This document shows positions 9,688 through 18,033 of a stretch of 64,000 nucleotides of DNA, piece by piece; positions within the stretch are counted from its first letter, which is position 1; each line of letters opens with the position of its first letter. This DNA is from an uncultured Olsenella sp. (lineage in GTDB: Bacteria > Actinomycetota > Coriobacteriia > Coriobacteriales > Atopobiaceae). The notes under the pieces are model-generated. The model had not been told where the DNA came from and did no database searches. It was given only the letters and a program-made list of their open reading frames with translations. The stretch covers positions 162,426-226,425 of the forward strand of contig CAKUIF010000003.1 in the NCBI GenBank assembly GCA_934660915.1, written 5' to 3'. The translations under genes and the position numbers were made by a program.

Positions 9688-9830
9688 AAAACATCGCGAA
9701 GTCGGTATCCTATTTCGGGAATCACGAGTACAACAGCGTCAAAACGTCGAATCACCTGCTAAAACGCGGGTGATTTGACGTTTATACTCGACCTTTTCAA
9801 AATGGGATACCGACTTCGCGATGTTTTTTT
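9686..9830. repeat. Nested inverted-repeat element, family A copy 1 (bidirectional terminator-like)
   Basis: Outer arms of 25 bp pair perfectly (9686-9710 with 9805-9829). They begin with a run of A, contain CGCGAAGTCGGTATCC, and end in a run of T on either strand. Inside are a second pair (CGAGTA 9725-9730 with TACTCG 9785-9790) and a 14-bp stem (9743-9756 with 9769-9782). It sits exactly between two convergent stop codons. A second copy with the same arm core lies at 23780-23922. Confidence 0.9.
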
Positions 9831-9831
9831 C

Positions 9832-10494
9832 CTAGCAGCCCGTTGTTTGCTGCCTAAGTCGGCGCTCAAGCCTGCGGCTTGCGGCCACAAGCGCCATCAC
9901 GATCACGTAGTACACGGCGGCGATCACAATAAACGGCTCGAACGCGCGGTAGGTGAGCGCCTGCGCGCTCTCGGCGGCGTACATCATGTCCATGAGGCCG
10001 ATGGTCGATACGAGCGATGAGCTCTTGAGCACGGTGATGACCTCGTTGACGAGCGCGGGGGCGACGCTGCGAAGCGCCTGAGGGATCACGACGAGCCGCA
10101 TCATCTTTGCGTAGGAAAGGCCGACGGATCGCGCGGCGTCGTACTGGCCCGCGTCCACGCCCTCTATGCCGCCGCGAAGCGTCTCGGAGACGGTCGCCGA
10201 CCCGTTGAGCCCCAACGTGATCACGGCTGCGGTGAACATGTCTATCTTGTAGCCCGTGAGCTGCGGTGTCGCGAAGTAGGCGATAAACAGGAGCACGATG
10301 AGCGGCACCCCGCGAAAGATCGAGGTGTAGAAGTCGAGCACGGCGCGCAGCGGCTTGAGCGGCAGCACCTTGCCTACGGCGATGAGGGCGCCGAGCGCAA
10401 AGGCGAGCAAAAGCGATGCCGCCGTGACCTGCGCGGTCACGGCGAGCCCGCTCACGAACATAGGGATATAGGGTTCCAGCAGCTCAAATTTCAT
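9832..10494 (-). CDS. Amino-acid ABC transporter permease (HisMQ/GlnP type)
   Basis: Inner-membrane permease of 220 residues for import of a polar amino acid. It begins MKFELLEPYIPMFVSGLAVT, shows about five hydrophobic helices, and carries the EAA-type cytoplasmic loop (SETLRGGIEGVDAGQYDAAR) that docks the ATPase; VNEVITVLKSSSLVSTIG is also typical. ATG at 10494. It lies 23 bp after the substrate-binding protein gene in the same direction. The ATP-binding subunit is not present here, so this system must borrow one from elsewhere. Confidence 0.9.
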   Translation of the reverse strand: MKFELLEPYIPMFVSGLAVTAQVTAASLLLAFALGALIAVGKVLPLKPLRAVLDFYTSIFRGVPLIVLLFIAYFATPQLTGYKIDMFTAAVITLGLNGSATVSETLRGGIEGVDAGQYDAARSVGLSYAKMMRLVVIPQALRSVAPALVNEVITVLKSSSLVSTIGLMDMMYAAESAQALTYRAFEPFIVIAAVYYVIVMALVAASRRLERRLRQQTTGC

Positions 10495-10517
10495 ACTGCG
10501 CCTGGGTCGATAACCCG

Positions 10518-11384
10518 CTACTCGGAAGCTACGGTCGAAGTGCCGGCGGCGGAGATGTCGTCGCCCCACTTGAAGGCGGCGCCAACGTACTTCTCGATGT
10601 ACTTGTCGATGGTGCCGTCTTCGAGCATGTCGCCGATGCAGGCGTCGAGCTGGGGCACGAAGGCCGCGCCCTTTGCTGCCATCAGGCGATACACGCCCAC
10701 GTAGTCCTTGGTCTCGGCACGGTCGAGCAGACCGAGCACGAGGCCCTCGTTCGCGTCGCGCATCGACTGGCCCTCGGCGCCGTCGCAAAGATAGACATCC
10801 ACGCGCCCGGCGAGGACCTCCTGGAGACACTGGCTGCCGCCGTCGTAGGTGTGGATGTCGGCGTCAGGCAGAACTGCTGCGATGAACTTGTTCTGCACCG
10901 TGCCCGTGGTACAGGCGATGGACTTGCCGCGCAGGTCGTCGATGCTTGCCGGAGCCTCTCCGCCGAGCACGAGGGCGCCGACGAGGGGCTGGTAATACCC
11001 GCGTGTGAAGTCGAAGGACTCCTCGCGCTCGGGGTTTGAGCTCATGGCCATGGTGAAGGAGGTCTCGCTGCCTTGTACGCTCGCGAGCGTCGCCGCGAAC
11101 TTCTGGGGCTCGAACTCGTAGGTGAAGTCCAGGCGCGCCGCCATCTCGTCGGCGATGGCGATGTCGAGGCCGACGACCTTCTGGTTTCCATCCTTCTGCG
11201 TCTCGAGATAGCGGTAGGGGGCAAAGGCGTCGTCACCGACGAAGGTGAGGTGCATGGTCTCGTTGGCGGACTCGTCGATATTCGAGTTGTCCTTGGCGGC
11301 AGAGCCGCAACCCGCCAGCGCGGCGGTGGCGCCGCCGGCGAGCACAGCGAGGAAGCTCCTGCGATCGAGGTTTTCGGTAATCAA
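10518..11384 (-). CDS. Amino-acid ABC transporter substrate-binding lipoprotein
   Basis: Extracellular family 3 solute-binding protein, 288 residues. The N-terminus DRRSFLAVLAGG has a Tat-like RR and is followed by a lipobox LAGC, so it is probably lipid-anchored at Cys26. The body contains LTFVGDDAFAPYRYLE, DIAIADEMAARLDFTYEF and GKSIACTTGTVQNKFI, the standard SBP_bac_3 pattern for polar amino acids. It starts at ATG 11384, downstream of the HAD gene by 53 bp, and is the first gene of the transporter pair. Confidence 0.9.
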   Translation of the reverse strand: MITENLDRRSFLAVLAGGATAALAGCGSAAKDNSNIDESANETMHLTFVGDDAFAPYRYLETQKDGNQKVVGLDIAIADEMAARLDFTYEFEPQKFAATLASVQGSETSFTMAMSSNPEREESFDFTRGYYQPLVGALVLGGEAPASIDDLRGKSIACTTGTVQNKFIAAVLPDADIHTYDGGSQCLQEVLAGRVDVYLCDGAEGQSMRDANEGLVLGLLDRAETKDYVGVYRLMAAKGAAFVPQLDACIGDMLEDGTIDKYIEKYVGAAFKWGDDISAAGTSTVASE

Positions 11385-11437
11385 AGTTTTCTTCTTTCCA
11401 CAAGTGGATTAACCAGTTCTATTCTATGCCGCCGCAG

Positions 11438-12259
11438 CTATGCGAGCAGGTAGCGCCTGACGGCCTCGGCGCAGCCGCCGTGGTCGTTGTCGGCCACCTG
11501 TACGTCCGCCGCCTCGACGGCGGCCGGGATTGCGTTTCCCATTGCCACGCCGAGCCCCGCCGCACGAAGCATCGCGAGGTCGTTGTCGGCATCGCCCACG
11601 GCGATCGCCTGGGAGATGTCGAGGCCGAGTTTGCTTGCGAGCGAGGCCAGGCCTGTGCCCTTATCAACGCCGGGACAGGTGAACTCGATGCTGGAGACCT
11701 CGCAGCGGGTGATGGTCACGTCCGCGTCGGCGAGGCGCTCGAAGGTTCGGTCACGCGCCGCCGCGTCGACGAAGTGGAAATTCAGTTTGGGGATGCGCGC
11801 CGTGGGGTCGAGCGCGACCGCGTGCGCGTCCTCGACGATGTCGCTCGTGTCGAGGTAGAGCTGCTTGTACATGCCGACGCCGCACTGAGGCGCCATCTCG
11901 ATCCCGCGCCTTTCCATGGCGATGCCGAGCCCTGTGGTGACCTCGAGAACGTAGTCACCTTCCTCGTCGGCGGTGCGGATGGCGCGGGCGATGACCTCGG
12001 GGGCGATGTCCGCTTCCGAGAGCACGTGGTTGGTCGCGAGGTCGAAGACGATGGCGCCGGCGCAGCAGATGGCGTAGTGCGCGCCGGGGATCGACTCGCG
12101 GTACATAGTCACCATGCGGGGGCAGCGGCCGCTCGCGATGGCCACGTGCTTTCCGGCGGCGACGGCCTCGCTGATGGCGTCGACGGAACTTCTCAGCACC
12201 TCTTTGTGCGAGTCGAGCAGCGTTCCGTCCATGTCGAAGGCGATGAGTTCGTAGGCCAC
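11438..12259 (-). CDS. Cof-type HAD-superfamily phosphatase
   Basis: Cytoplasmic sugar-phosphate or flavin-phosphate phosphatase of 273 residues. Motif I is AFDMDGTLLDSH near the N-terminus (catalytic Asp in DxDGT), IASGR is motif II, and the C-terminal GDADNDLAML is motif IV, with Cof-type cap. GTG at 12259 is preceded by AGGAGG 3 nt away, which beats the longer ORF reading from 12460. Substrate cannot be told from sequence. Confidence 0.88.
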   Translation of the reverse strand: MAYELIAFDMDGTLLDSHKEVLRSSVDAISEAVAAGKHVAIASGRCPRMVTMYRESIPGAHYAICCAGAIVFDLATNHVLSEADIAPEVIARAIRTADEEGDYVLEVTTGLGIAMERRGIEMAPQCGVGMYKQLYLDTSDIVEDAHAVALDPTARIPKLNFHFVDAAARDRTFERLADADVTITRCEVSSIEFTCPGVDKGTGLASLASKLGLDISQAIAVGDADNDLAMLRAAGLGVAMGNAIPAAVEAADVQVADNDHGGCAEAVRRYLLA

Positions 12260-12341
12260 GTGTCCTCCTGCGCGGTTGCGTTCGTGCGTGTCTTTGCGAC
12301 CCACAGGATAGCGCAGCCGTGTTTCGCTCGGGTAAGAAAAA

Positions 12342-12368
12342 GGCCCGGAAGCGGGGTGCTTCCGGGCC
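12342..12368 (-). terminator. Strong intrinsic terminator after the EamA transporter
   Basis: On the minus strand GGCCCGGAAGC pairs with GCTTCCGGGCC around a 5-nt loop, followed by TTTTTCTT. Confidence 0.85.
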
Positions 12369-12402
12369 GAAGAAGGGGCAATGAGCGCCGGGCGTATGGT
12401 CC

Positions 12403-13317
12403 CTATGCGGTGACGAGGCCCTCCTCTTGCACGCGGAACCTGTCGCCGAGCTCGGACCATATGGCACCGCCGAGGATGAGGCAGGCGCCGAGCACGTTGG
12501 CGAAGGTCATCGGCTCGCCGAGCAGCAGCGCCGAGAGCACGACGGCGGAGAGCGGCTCAAGGTAGCCGCACACGGCAACGCGCGTTACGGGCAGCGCGCC
12601 CATCGAAGAGAAGTACAGATAGCAGCAGAACCCCGTGTTCGCAAGGCCGATGCAGGCGACGGCGGCGACGTTGAGGTGCGCGAGCTGGGCGGCGCTGGGA
12701 AGCGAGAGCGTCCCCGCGAAGGCGCTCGCCGCCATGTAGACGACGACGGCGGAAAGGCCGCCGAGGAGCTGGACGGCTGAGGACTCGACGCCAACGATCT
12801 TGTCGACCTTCTTGCTAAAGATGACCATGACGGCGTAGCAGACGGCGCTCATGCCACCGAGGAAAAGCCCGAGCGGGGCGATGCCCTCGCCGAGGCCCTG
12901 GCCCACGACGAGGAAGGCGCCGAGGACGACGGCCGCGAAGCCGGTCACTTTGACGGTGGTCAGGCGCGTCTTGAAGACCATCGGGCTGAGCGCCATCACG
13001 ATTACGGGGCCGCAGTAGTAGAGCAGCGAGGCCACGCCGACGCCGATGTAGCGGTACGACTCGAAGAGAAAGAGCCATGCCGCGCCGAGCGCCGCGCCGG
13101 ATATGTAGAGACAGGCGGCCTGGCGGGGGTGCTTGAGAGATTGCAGGTTCTTGCGCGCGGGTCGGGAAAGAAGGACAGCCGCTGCGAGCGCCGCCGCGCC
13201 GAGCGAGACGCGGGCGAGCACGATGAAGACGCTCGGCAGATCGATGAGGCTCGCAACGATGCCGTTCGAGCCAAAGAGAATGAGCGAGAGTAGGTACTTC
13301 TTTGTAGCTTTATCCAT
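12403..13317 (-). CDS. EamA/DMT-superfamily transporter
   Basis: Ten-helix drug/metabolite-type exporter, 304 residues from ATG 13317 (MDKATKKYLLSLILFG). Two EamA halves are visible: residues about 5-140 and 150-295, the second including AVQLLGGLSAVVVYM and LLGEPMTFANVLGACLILGG. Such proteins typically export amino acids or metabolites. It is divergent from a LysR regulator, a common arrangement where the regulator controls the exporter. The ribosome site for the chosen start is weak; a TTG 21 bp upstream is an alternative. Confidence 0.85.
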   Translation of the reverse strand: MDKATKKYLLSLILFGSNGIVASLIDLPSVFIVLARVSLGAAALAAAVLLSRPARKNLQSLKHPRQAACLYISGAALGAAWLFLFESYRYIGVGVASLLYYCGPVIVMALSPMVFKTRLTTVKVTGFAAVVLGAFLVVGQGLGEGIAPLGLFLGGMSAVCYAVMVIFSKKVDKIVGVESSAVQLLGGLSAVVVYMAASAFAGTLSLPSAAQLAHLNVAAVACIGLANTGFCCYLYFSSMGALPVTRVAVCGYLEPLSAVVLSALLLGEPMTFANVLGACLILGGAIWSELGDRFRVQEEGLVTA

Positions 13318-13441
13318 GCCACGCGTCGTTTCTCGCAAAGGATTTATATGGTTGCTTAGACTATGGCACGACGCTTGTTAAAGTAATAGCGAATGTTTAG
13401 CATACAAACCAGCACAATTACGCATGGAATCTGCTTTTTCA

Positions 13442-13485
13442 GCCTGTCTGATTTGGCAGTCTTTTTTGCCTGTCTGGTTTGGCGG
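13442..13485 (+). promoter_or_regulatory. Tandem 26-bp direct repeat upstream of the LysR gene
   Basis: Two copies of GCCTGTCTGRTTTGGCRG begin 26 bp apart (13442-13459 and 13468-13485), directly before the LysR start at 13502. LysR regulators usually bind inverted T-N11-A sites, so tandem copies here may be operator half-sites or a local duplication. Confidence 0.5.
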
Positions 13486-13501
13486 GCTCGGAAGGGGCGT
13501 C

Positions 13502-14377
13502 GTGGACTCGGCAATCCAGAAATACCAGGCGCTCGTCGAGTGCGTCCGCGCCGGCAGCATCAGCGCCGCTGCCCGCAAGCTCGACTACAGCCAGTCGGGC
13601 GTGAGCCGCATGATCGCCGACCTCGAGCGCGAGTGGGGCGTCCAGCTGCTCGAGCGCGGCCGCCGAGGCGCGCGGCTGACGGCGGACGGCGAGCAGGTCC
13701 TGCCCTTCGTCGAGGCCATCTGCGAGGATCATCGCCGCCTGCGCGAGCGCGTGGCCGAGGTCTCGGGCGCCCAGACGGGCACGCTTGTCATCGGGACCTT
13801 CTCGTCGGTGGCCACCCACATCTTGCCGCCTGTTATCGAGAAGTTCCAGGAAGAGCACCCCGGCATCGAGTACGAGCTGCGCACGGGCGACTACTCCGAG
13901 ATTGAGTCGTGGGTGGCCGACGGTCTTGTGGACTTCGGCTTTCTTCCGTATCCGCCGCAGGTGCCCAAGGAAGGTCTTGTTCGCGAGCCGGTGCTAACGG
14001 ACGAGCTGTTGGCTGTGGTGCCCGAGGGCCATCCTTTGGCAAAGAAGGCTCGCATCGCGCTCGCGGACCTGTGCGACGAGCCCTTCATCCTGCTCGAACG
14101 CGGCTGCGACAACGAGGTGAGCCCCCTGTTCGACCGCGCGGGCCTCAACCCGCGCTCGCGGCTTGCCACTTGGGACGACTACGCCATCATGTCGATGGTC
14201 GAGAACGGCCTCGGGCTCTCCATCCTGCCCGGACTCATCCTCACCCGCTGCCCTTACCACATCGAGAAGCGGCCGCTCGACCCGCCGGCCCGCCGTGAGC
14301 TTGCCGCCGTCCATCGCGAAGGTCGTCTTTCCACCGCCGCCCGCGCGTTCCTCGACTGCCTAAAATCGACTATTTGA
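13502..14377 (+). CDS. LysR-family transcriptional regulator
   Basis: DNA-binding regulator of 291 residues. The N-terminal winged HTH spans about residues 5-60 (YQALVECVRAGSISAAARKL then YSQSGVSRMIADLE), followed by an LTTR substrate-binding domain (GTLVIGTFSSVATHILPPVI). GTG 13502 is preceded by GGAAGGGG; the upstream extension in the long ORF would be poorly translated and includes the repeated promoter segment. It is divergent from the EamA exporter, its probable target. Ligand unknown. Confidence 0.88.
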   Translation: MDSAIQKYQALVECVRAGSISAAARKLDYSQSGVSRMIADLEREWGVQLLERGRRGARLTADGEQVLPFVEAICEDHRRLRERVAEVSGAQTGTLVIGTFSSVATHILPPVIEKFQEEHPGIEYELRTGDYSEIESWVADGLVDFGFLPYPPQVPKEGLVREPVLTDELLAVVPEGHPLAKKARIALADLCDEPFILLERGCDNEVSPLFDRAGLNPRSRLATWDDYAIMSMVENGLGLSILPGLILTRCPYHIEKRPLDPPARRELAAVHREGRLSTAARAFLDCLKSTI

Positions 14378-14448
14378 AAACGCGCTTGGTTGATGGGGGT
14401 GAAGTCGGTCTCTAATGCTGAATCGGCTGCTCTGACGGGGATGGCCTG

Positions 14449-14616
14449 CAAGGAATTGACGATTTTGAGTGTCTCTGAGGGCATTTTTGGTGGTTTCTGA
14501 GGCATTTCGAATTCGATTTAAAATATCAGATACATAAAATACGAGGTCAGAGCATCGTTGACTAATTGATTAGGAATTATTTCGGGGAAAATAAACTCAA
14601 AATCGTCGATTCCTTG
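14449..14616. repeat. Large inverted repeat, 22-bp arms, 124-bp AT-rich interior
   Basis: Arm CAAGGAATTGACGATTTTGA (14449 onward, to 14470) is matched by its complement at 14595-14616 with one change that would be a G-U pair in RNA. Could be a MITE-like remnant or a long structured transcript. Confidence 0.75.
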
Positions 14617-14645
14617 ACGTCTCCGTTGATTTGCCCAGACAAACG

Positions 14646-14688
14646 GGACGAGGCGGCTTCCATTTTGAGTGTGGAAGCCGCCTCGTCC
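14646..14688. terminator. Long hairpin between convergent genes
   Basis: GGACGAGGCGGCTTCCA (14646-14662) pairs with its 17-nt complement at 14672-14688, loop 9 nt. U-tracts on either side are short, so termination strength is uncertain. Confidence 0.65.
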
Positions 14689-14745
14689 GTTCTTTGTGAT
14701 ATGTCCGCTCGGTATTTCGCGCTGCCGGTGTCGGCGGCGCCTGCG

Positions 14746-16227
14746 TTACTTGTGGAACAGGCTGTTGCGCTCGAACTTGGGCTCGCAGCAGACGTTGATA
14801 CCCAGGCGACGCAGCACCTCCTCGTCCGTGGATGAGATGATCACCGAGAAGAACGCGTCGCAACCGCGCAGCTGGCCAAGACCGGCGAGCGCGCGGGACG
14901 CGGACTCGCTCGTCGCGGACGTGATGGAGAGCGCCATCAGGGTCTCGTCGGTGTGCAAGCGCGGGTTCTTGCTGCCGAGGTAGTGGGTCTTGAGCTTGCT
15001 GATGGGCTCGATCGCGTCGTCGCTGATGATCTCGAGGTCCATGTCGATACCCGCGACGGACTTGAGCGCGTTCATGAGCAGCGAGCTCGCGCAGCCGAGG
15101 CGCGTGGAGGTCTTGCCCGTGACTACGGAGCCGTCAGGCAAGATCATGGCGCCGGCGGGCGAGCCGGTGACCTGCTCGCGCGTGAGGGCGGCCGATCGGG
15201 CGGGGGAGTAGTTCTTGTCGATGCCGGCCTTCTGCATGATGGAGCGCAGGCGGTCGACCTGCTCAGAGCCCACGCCGCTGCGCTTGACCTGCTCGCACGC
15301 GGCGAAGTAGCGGCGCACGATCTCCATGCGGCTCGCCTCGCGGCAGGCGTCGTCGTCGCTGATGGCGAAGCCGACCATGTTCACGCCCATGTCGGTGGGG
15401 GACTGGTAGGGGCTCTCGCCGAGGATCTTCTGCATGAGGGCTCGGACCACGGGGAATGCCTCGACGTCGCGGTTGTAGTTGACGGTGGTCTTGCCGTAGG
15501 CGTCGAGGTGGAACGAGTCGATGATATTAGCGTCGTCGAGGTCGGCGGTCGCGGCCTCGTAGGCGATGTTCACGGGGTGCGAAAGCGGCAGGTTCCACAC
15601 GGGGAAGGTCTCGAACTTGGCGTAGCCGGCCTCGATGCCGCGCTTGTGCTCGTGGTAGATCTGCGACAGGCAGGTCGCGAGCTTGCCGGAGCCGGGGCCG
15701 GGCGCCGTCACCACGACGAGCGGGCGGGTGGTCTCGACGTACTCGTTTTTGCCGTAGCCCTCGTCAGAGACGATGAGGTCGACGTCGTGGGGGTAGCCCT
15801 CGATGGGGTAGTGCAGCTTGCAGGCGATGCCGAGGTCGGCCAGGCGGTGGCGGAACGCGTCGGCGGCGCCCTGGCCCGCGTACTGCGTTATAACGACGGC
15901 CGCGACCTGCATCCCGTTCGAGCGGAAGAGGTCGACGAGGCGCAGGACGTCCTCGTCGTAGGTGATGCCCAGGTCGCCGCGGGCCTTGTTCTTCTCGATG
16001 TGATTCGCGTTGATAGCGATGATGACCTCGACGTCGGCCGCGAGGCTCTTGAGCATGCGGAACTTGACGTCGGGCTCAAAGCCGGGCAGCACGCGGGAGG
16101 CGTGGTTGTCGTCGAAGAGCTTGCCGCCGAACTCGAGGTAGAGCTTGCCGCCGAAGTGCCCCACGCGTTCGCGGATGTGCTCGGCCTGCAGCTCGATGTA
16201 CTTGTCGTTGTCGAATCCGGTGCGCAT
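14746..16227 (-). CDS. DUF1846 (UPF0371) family protein
   Basis: Conserved 493-residue cytoplasmic protein of unknown biochemical role. It starts at ATG 16227 (MRTGFDNDKYIELQAEHIRE). Diagnostic segments are FGGKLFDDNHASRVLPGF near residue 33, VVTAPGPGSGKLATCLSQIY near 170 with a P-loop-like GPGSGK, and ISDDAIEPISKLKTHYLGSK near 420. The length matches the family (about 490-510). GGGAG precedes the ATG. The family is known structurally but I know of no firmly assigned reaction. The gene stands alone. Confidence 0.9.
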   Translation of the reverse strand: MRTGFDNDKYIELQAEHIRERVGHFGGKLYLEFGGKLFDDNHASRVLPGFEPDVKFRMLKSLAADVEVIIAINANHIEKNKARGDLGITYDEDVLRLVDLFRSNGMQVAAVVITQYAGQGAADAFRHRLADLGIACKLHYPIEGYPHDVDLIVSDEGYGKNEYVETTRPLVVVTAPGPGSGKLATCLSQIYHEHKRGIEAGYAKFETFPVWNLPLSHPVNIAYEAATADLDDANIIDSFHLDAYGKTTVNYNRDVEAFPVVRALMQKILGESPYQSPTDMGVNMVGFAISDDDACREASRMEIVRRYFAACEQVKRSGVGSEQVDRLRSIMQKAGIDKNYSPARSAALTREQVTGSPAGAMILPDGSVVTGKTSTRLGCASSLLMNALKSVAGIDMDLEIISDDAIEPISKLKTHYLGSKNPRLHTDETLMALSITSATSESASRALAGLGQLRGCDAFFSVIISSTDEEVLRRLGINVCCEPKFERNSLFHK

Positions 16228-16334
16228 GGCGGCTCCCTCGGTTGAATCGCGTGGCAGGTGTTGCATAGAACCGCACTAGCTTACCATTCGCCGCGCGTGT
16301 GGGCGCGGGGTGTGGCAGTCTCTATAGTCCGATG

Positions 16335-16372
16335 AACCCCTCTTACCGATACATGAAATGACGAGAGGGGTT
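16335..16372 (+). terminator. Hairpin with T-run in plus orientation
   Basis: AACCCCTCT (16335-16343) pairs with AGAGGGGTT (16364-16372), followed by CTTTGTTT. Oriented opposite to both flanking genes, so it would stop antisense transcripts, or act weakly in the minus direction. Confidence 0.55.
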
Positions 16373-16378
16373 CTTTGT

Positions 16379-17110
16379 TTAATTGGGTGTCCCGCCGTAA
16401 TGGAGTTCGAAGGTGCCTATCTCCTGTTCGTCGAAGTCAAATACGGGAATGTCGCGAGAGCGCTCAACAAGAAATGCGGTTGAGGCTTCTTGCGGGGAGG
16501 TGGGGGCAGGAGTCCACCAATCCGAGCGGCGAACGTACCCCTCTTTTCCGTTTGTGGCAATGACCTCAAGATAGTCAAGTTCGTCTAAGGTGCTTTCGTC
16601 AGCGAGCACGCTTCCAAAAGATGACCCTCTTTCGTTAGTTTCAATCGAATTGAACGTGGAGCTGCTGCGCGCCGTTATGATGGGGCAGGATATCAAGCCA
16701 TGGATGACGTAAGAACCTGAGTATTGGCCGTAACAGCGAACGTTCCCGCTCGTGTAGTAATTTGAGCCTACGTTTTTTGTGGCACTTGCAATTACGGTGA
16801 GATTGTAGCTAGAAGTGTTGTTGTACTGTGTCCTCTGGGCTACGACTTTTGAACCGCGTACAAGGAAGACATCCGCCCCCATATAACCGGCGGGAAGCTT
16901 GTCGTTCGATTCGATGTAAGACGAGCCCGATGCACTGCTGGGGCTGATCGAGAGGGATGTTCGGCCGCGATACGTGATGCCGTCCTCGACGTAGGAAATG
17001 AAATTGCTCGATGTATATTGCTGCGCTTCGGCTATTGCTGGCTTGGAGGCGAGCAACAGTCCTAGATTGCCGGTTCCAATTAAGAAACTCTTCCTGGTTA
17101 GATTTCTCAT
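16379..17110 (-). CDS. Secreted protein coupled to the membrane LuxR regulator
   Basis: 243-residue exported protein of unknown function. MRNLTRKSFLIGTGNLGLLL then ASKPAIA is a signal peptide with a Tat-like start. The mature part is rich in Ser, Thr, Tyr and Asn (beta-type, RGRTSLSISPSSASGSS). The C-terminus has GKEGYVRRSDW and later IPVFDFDEQEIGTFEL. These match motifs in the extracellular tail of the upstream regulator (GIKGYVKATDL and IPVYSLDGKTVVDHI). The two genes overlap by 4 bp (ATGA), so they are translationally coupled and plausibly form a signalling pair. It may bind the regulator's outer domain or compete for the same ligand; this is inference. Confidence 0.65.
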   Translation of the reverse strand: MRNLTRKSFLIGTGNLGLLLASKPAIAEAQQYTSSNFISYVEDGITYRGRTSLSISPSSASGSSYIESNDKLPAGYMGADVFLVRGSKVVAQRTQYNNTSSYNLTVIASATKNVGSNYYTSGNVRCYGQYSGSYVIHGLISCPIITARSSSTFNSIETNERGSSFGSVLADESTLDELDYLEVIATNGKEGYVRRSDWWTPAPTSPQEASTAFLVERSRDIPVFDFDEQEIGTFELHYGGTPN

Positions 17111-18033
17111 TGAAGTCCTCCGTTGATGTGGTCGACAACCGTTTTCCCGTCTAAGGAGTAGACGGGGATAAGCCCGTGGCCTGGGTCTGACCCGATGAGA
17201 TCAGTTGCTTTGACATACCCCTTGATGCCCTCGACTCCCTCGGCTTCTATCAAATCGGGGTAGTAGCTGAGTAGCTCCTCGGTGCTCTTCGCCTCGATGT
17301 GGGCAACTTGGCTGATCGTGCCGTAGGTCATGCCGTTCTCGTTGAGCGGGAAACGAACTCCATGCTTGTCCCGCGACGTGGACAATGCCTTGGAAGCATA
17401 GAGACAGCCGGCGAGGATGGATGCGATAGCCAGGGAACAAGCTATTCCAAACGAGAAAGCGGTCCTGGCTGAGTGGGTCCTCCTTGGGGTTTGCGAAGCG
17501 GGGGCTTCCACGTTTAAGTCTGCTTCTGGATCAAAGCCGCCATCTGAGTTTCCGCGCGATACCCGGTCGAGCCATCGCCCGAGCTCTTCTTTTGAATGAA
17601 CTCCAAGAAGTTGATATCCGCGGGCGCGGGCAGAACATACGGTTCCCTCGGAAAGAGCCAGACTGCTTGCGATATCGGCGGTTGAACATCCTGCCGAGAT
17701 TCGCGATAAAACCTCGGTTTGCGTAGTGTTGAGGCCAGCGTTCTGAAAAACCGTTCGAGCTGAGTTAATTTCGAGCCCATTTATCCGTTCTTCTCCGGAC
17801 AGTTTGAAGCGGGCAAGCAGCTCTGCCCGATTGCTTAACCCGAGCTTTTCGTAGGCTCGGGCACGATAGTTGCCGACCGTCGAGGGGCTGATTCCCATTA
17901 GGCTTGCTGCGTCGTCGGCGGTCATGCCCGATAGGGCGGAACGGAGAGCGTCTTTCTCGCGAGAGGACAGGCCTGTATCTGTGAAGGCTTTCTCGGATTC
18001 GTCGGAATACGGTGGGAATACGGCGTTGTCCAT
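17107..18033 (-). CDS. Membrane-anchored regulator with two LuxR-type HTH domains
   Basis: 308 residues from the ATG at 18033, chosen because GGAGG lies 5 nt upstream; two earlier in-frame ATGs overlap or precede the ribosome site. First HTH at about 20-75 (LSSREKDALRSALSGMTADD, VGNYRARAYEKLGLSNRAEL); second at about 100-160 (LNTTQTEVLSRISAGCST, VCSARARGYQLLGVHSKEEL). Then a linker, one membrane helix near 190-212 (SFGIACSLAIASILAGCLYA), and a roughly 95-residue outer domain with GMTYGTISQVAH and GYVKATDLIGSD. No receiver domain. This is the topology of a one-component, ToxR/CadC-like transmembrane regulator, but built from tandem LuxR HTHs, which is unusual. Confidence 0.75.
   Translation of the reverse strand: MDNAVFPPYSDESEKAFTDTGLSSREKDALRSALSGMTADDAASLMGISPSTVGNYRARAYEKLGLSNRAELLARFKLSGEERINGLEINSARTVFQNAGLNTTQTEVLSRISAGCSTADIASSLALSEGTVCSARARGYQLLGVHSKEELGRWLDRVSRGNSDGGFDPEADLNVEAPASQTPRRTHSARTAFSFGIACSLAIASILAGCLYASKALSTSRDKHGVRFPLNENGMTYGTISQVAHIEAKSTEELLSYYPDLIEAEGVEGIKGYVKATDLIGSDPGHGLIPVYSLDGKTVVDHINGGLQ

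Larger units (their letters stand above)
14378..14745. other. AT-richer intergenic region with large inverted repeats
   Basis: 368 bp between convergent genes. It is distinctly lower in GC than the surroundings (14500-14600 especially). It contains two structures listed separately: 22-bp arms at 14449-14470 and 14595-14616, and a hairpin at 14646-14688. No coding region is convincing. Confidence 0.6.
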
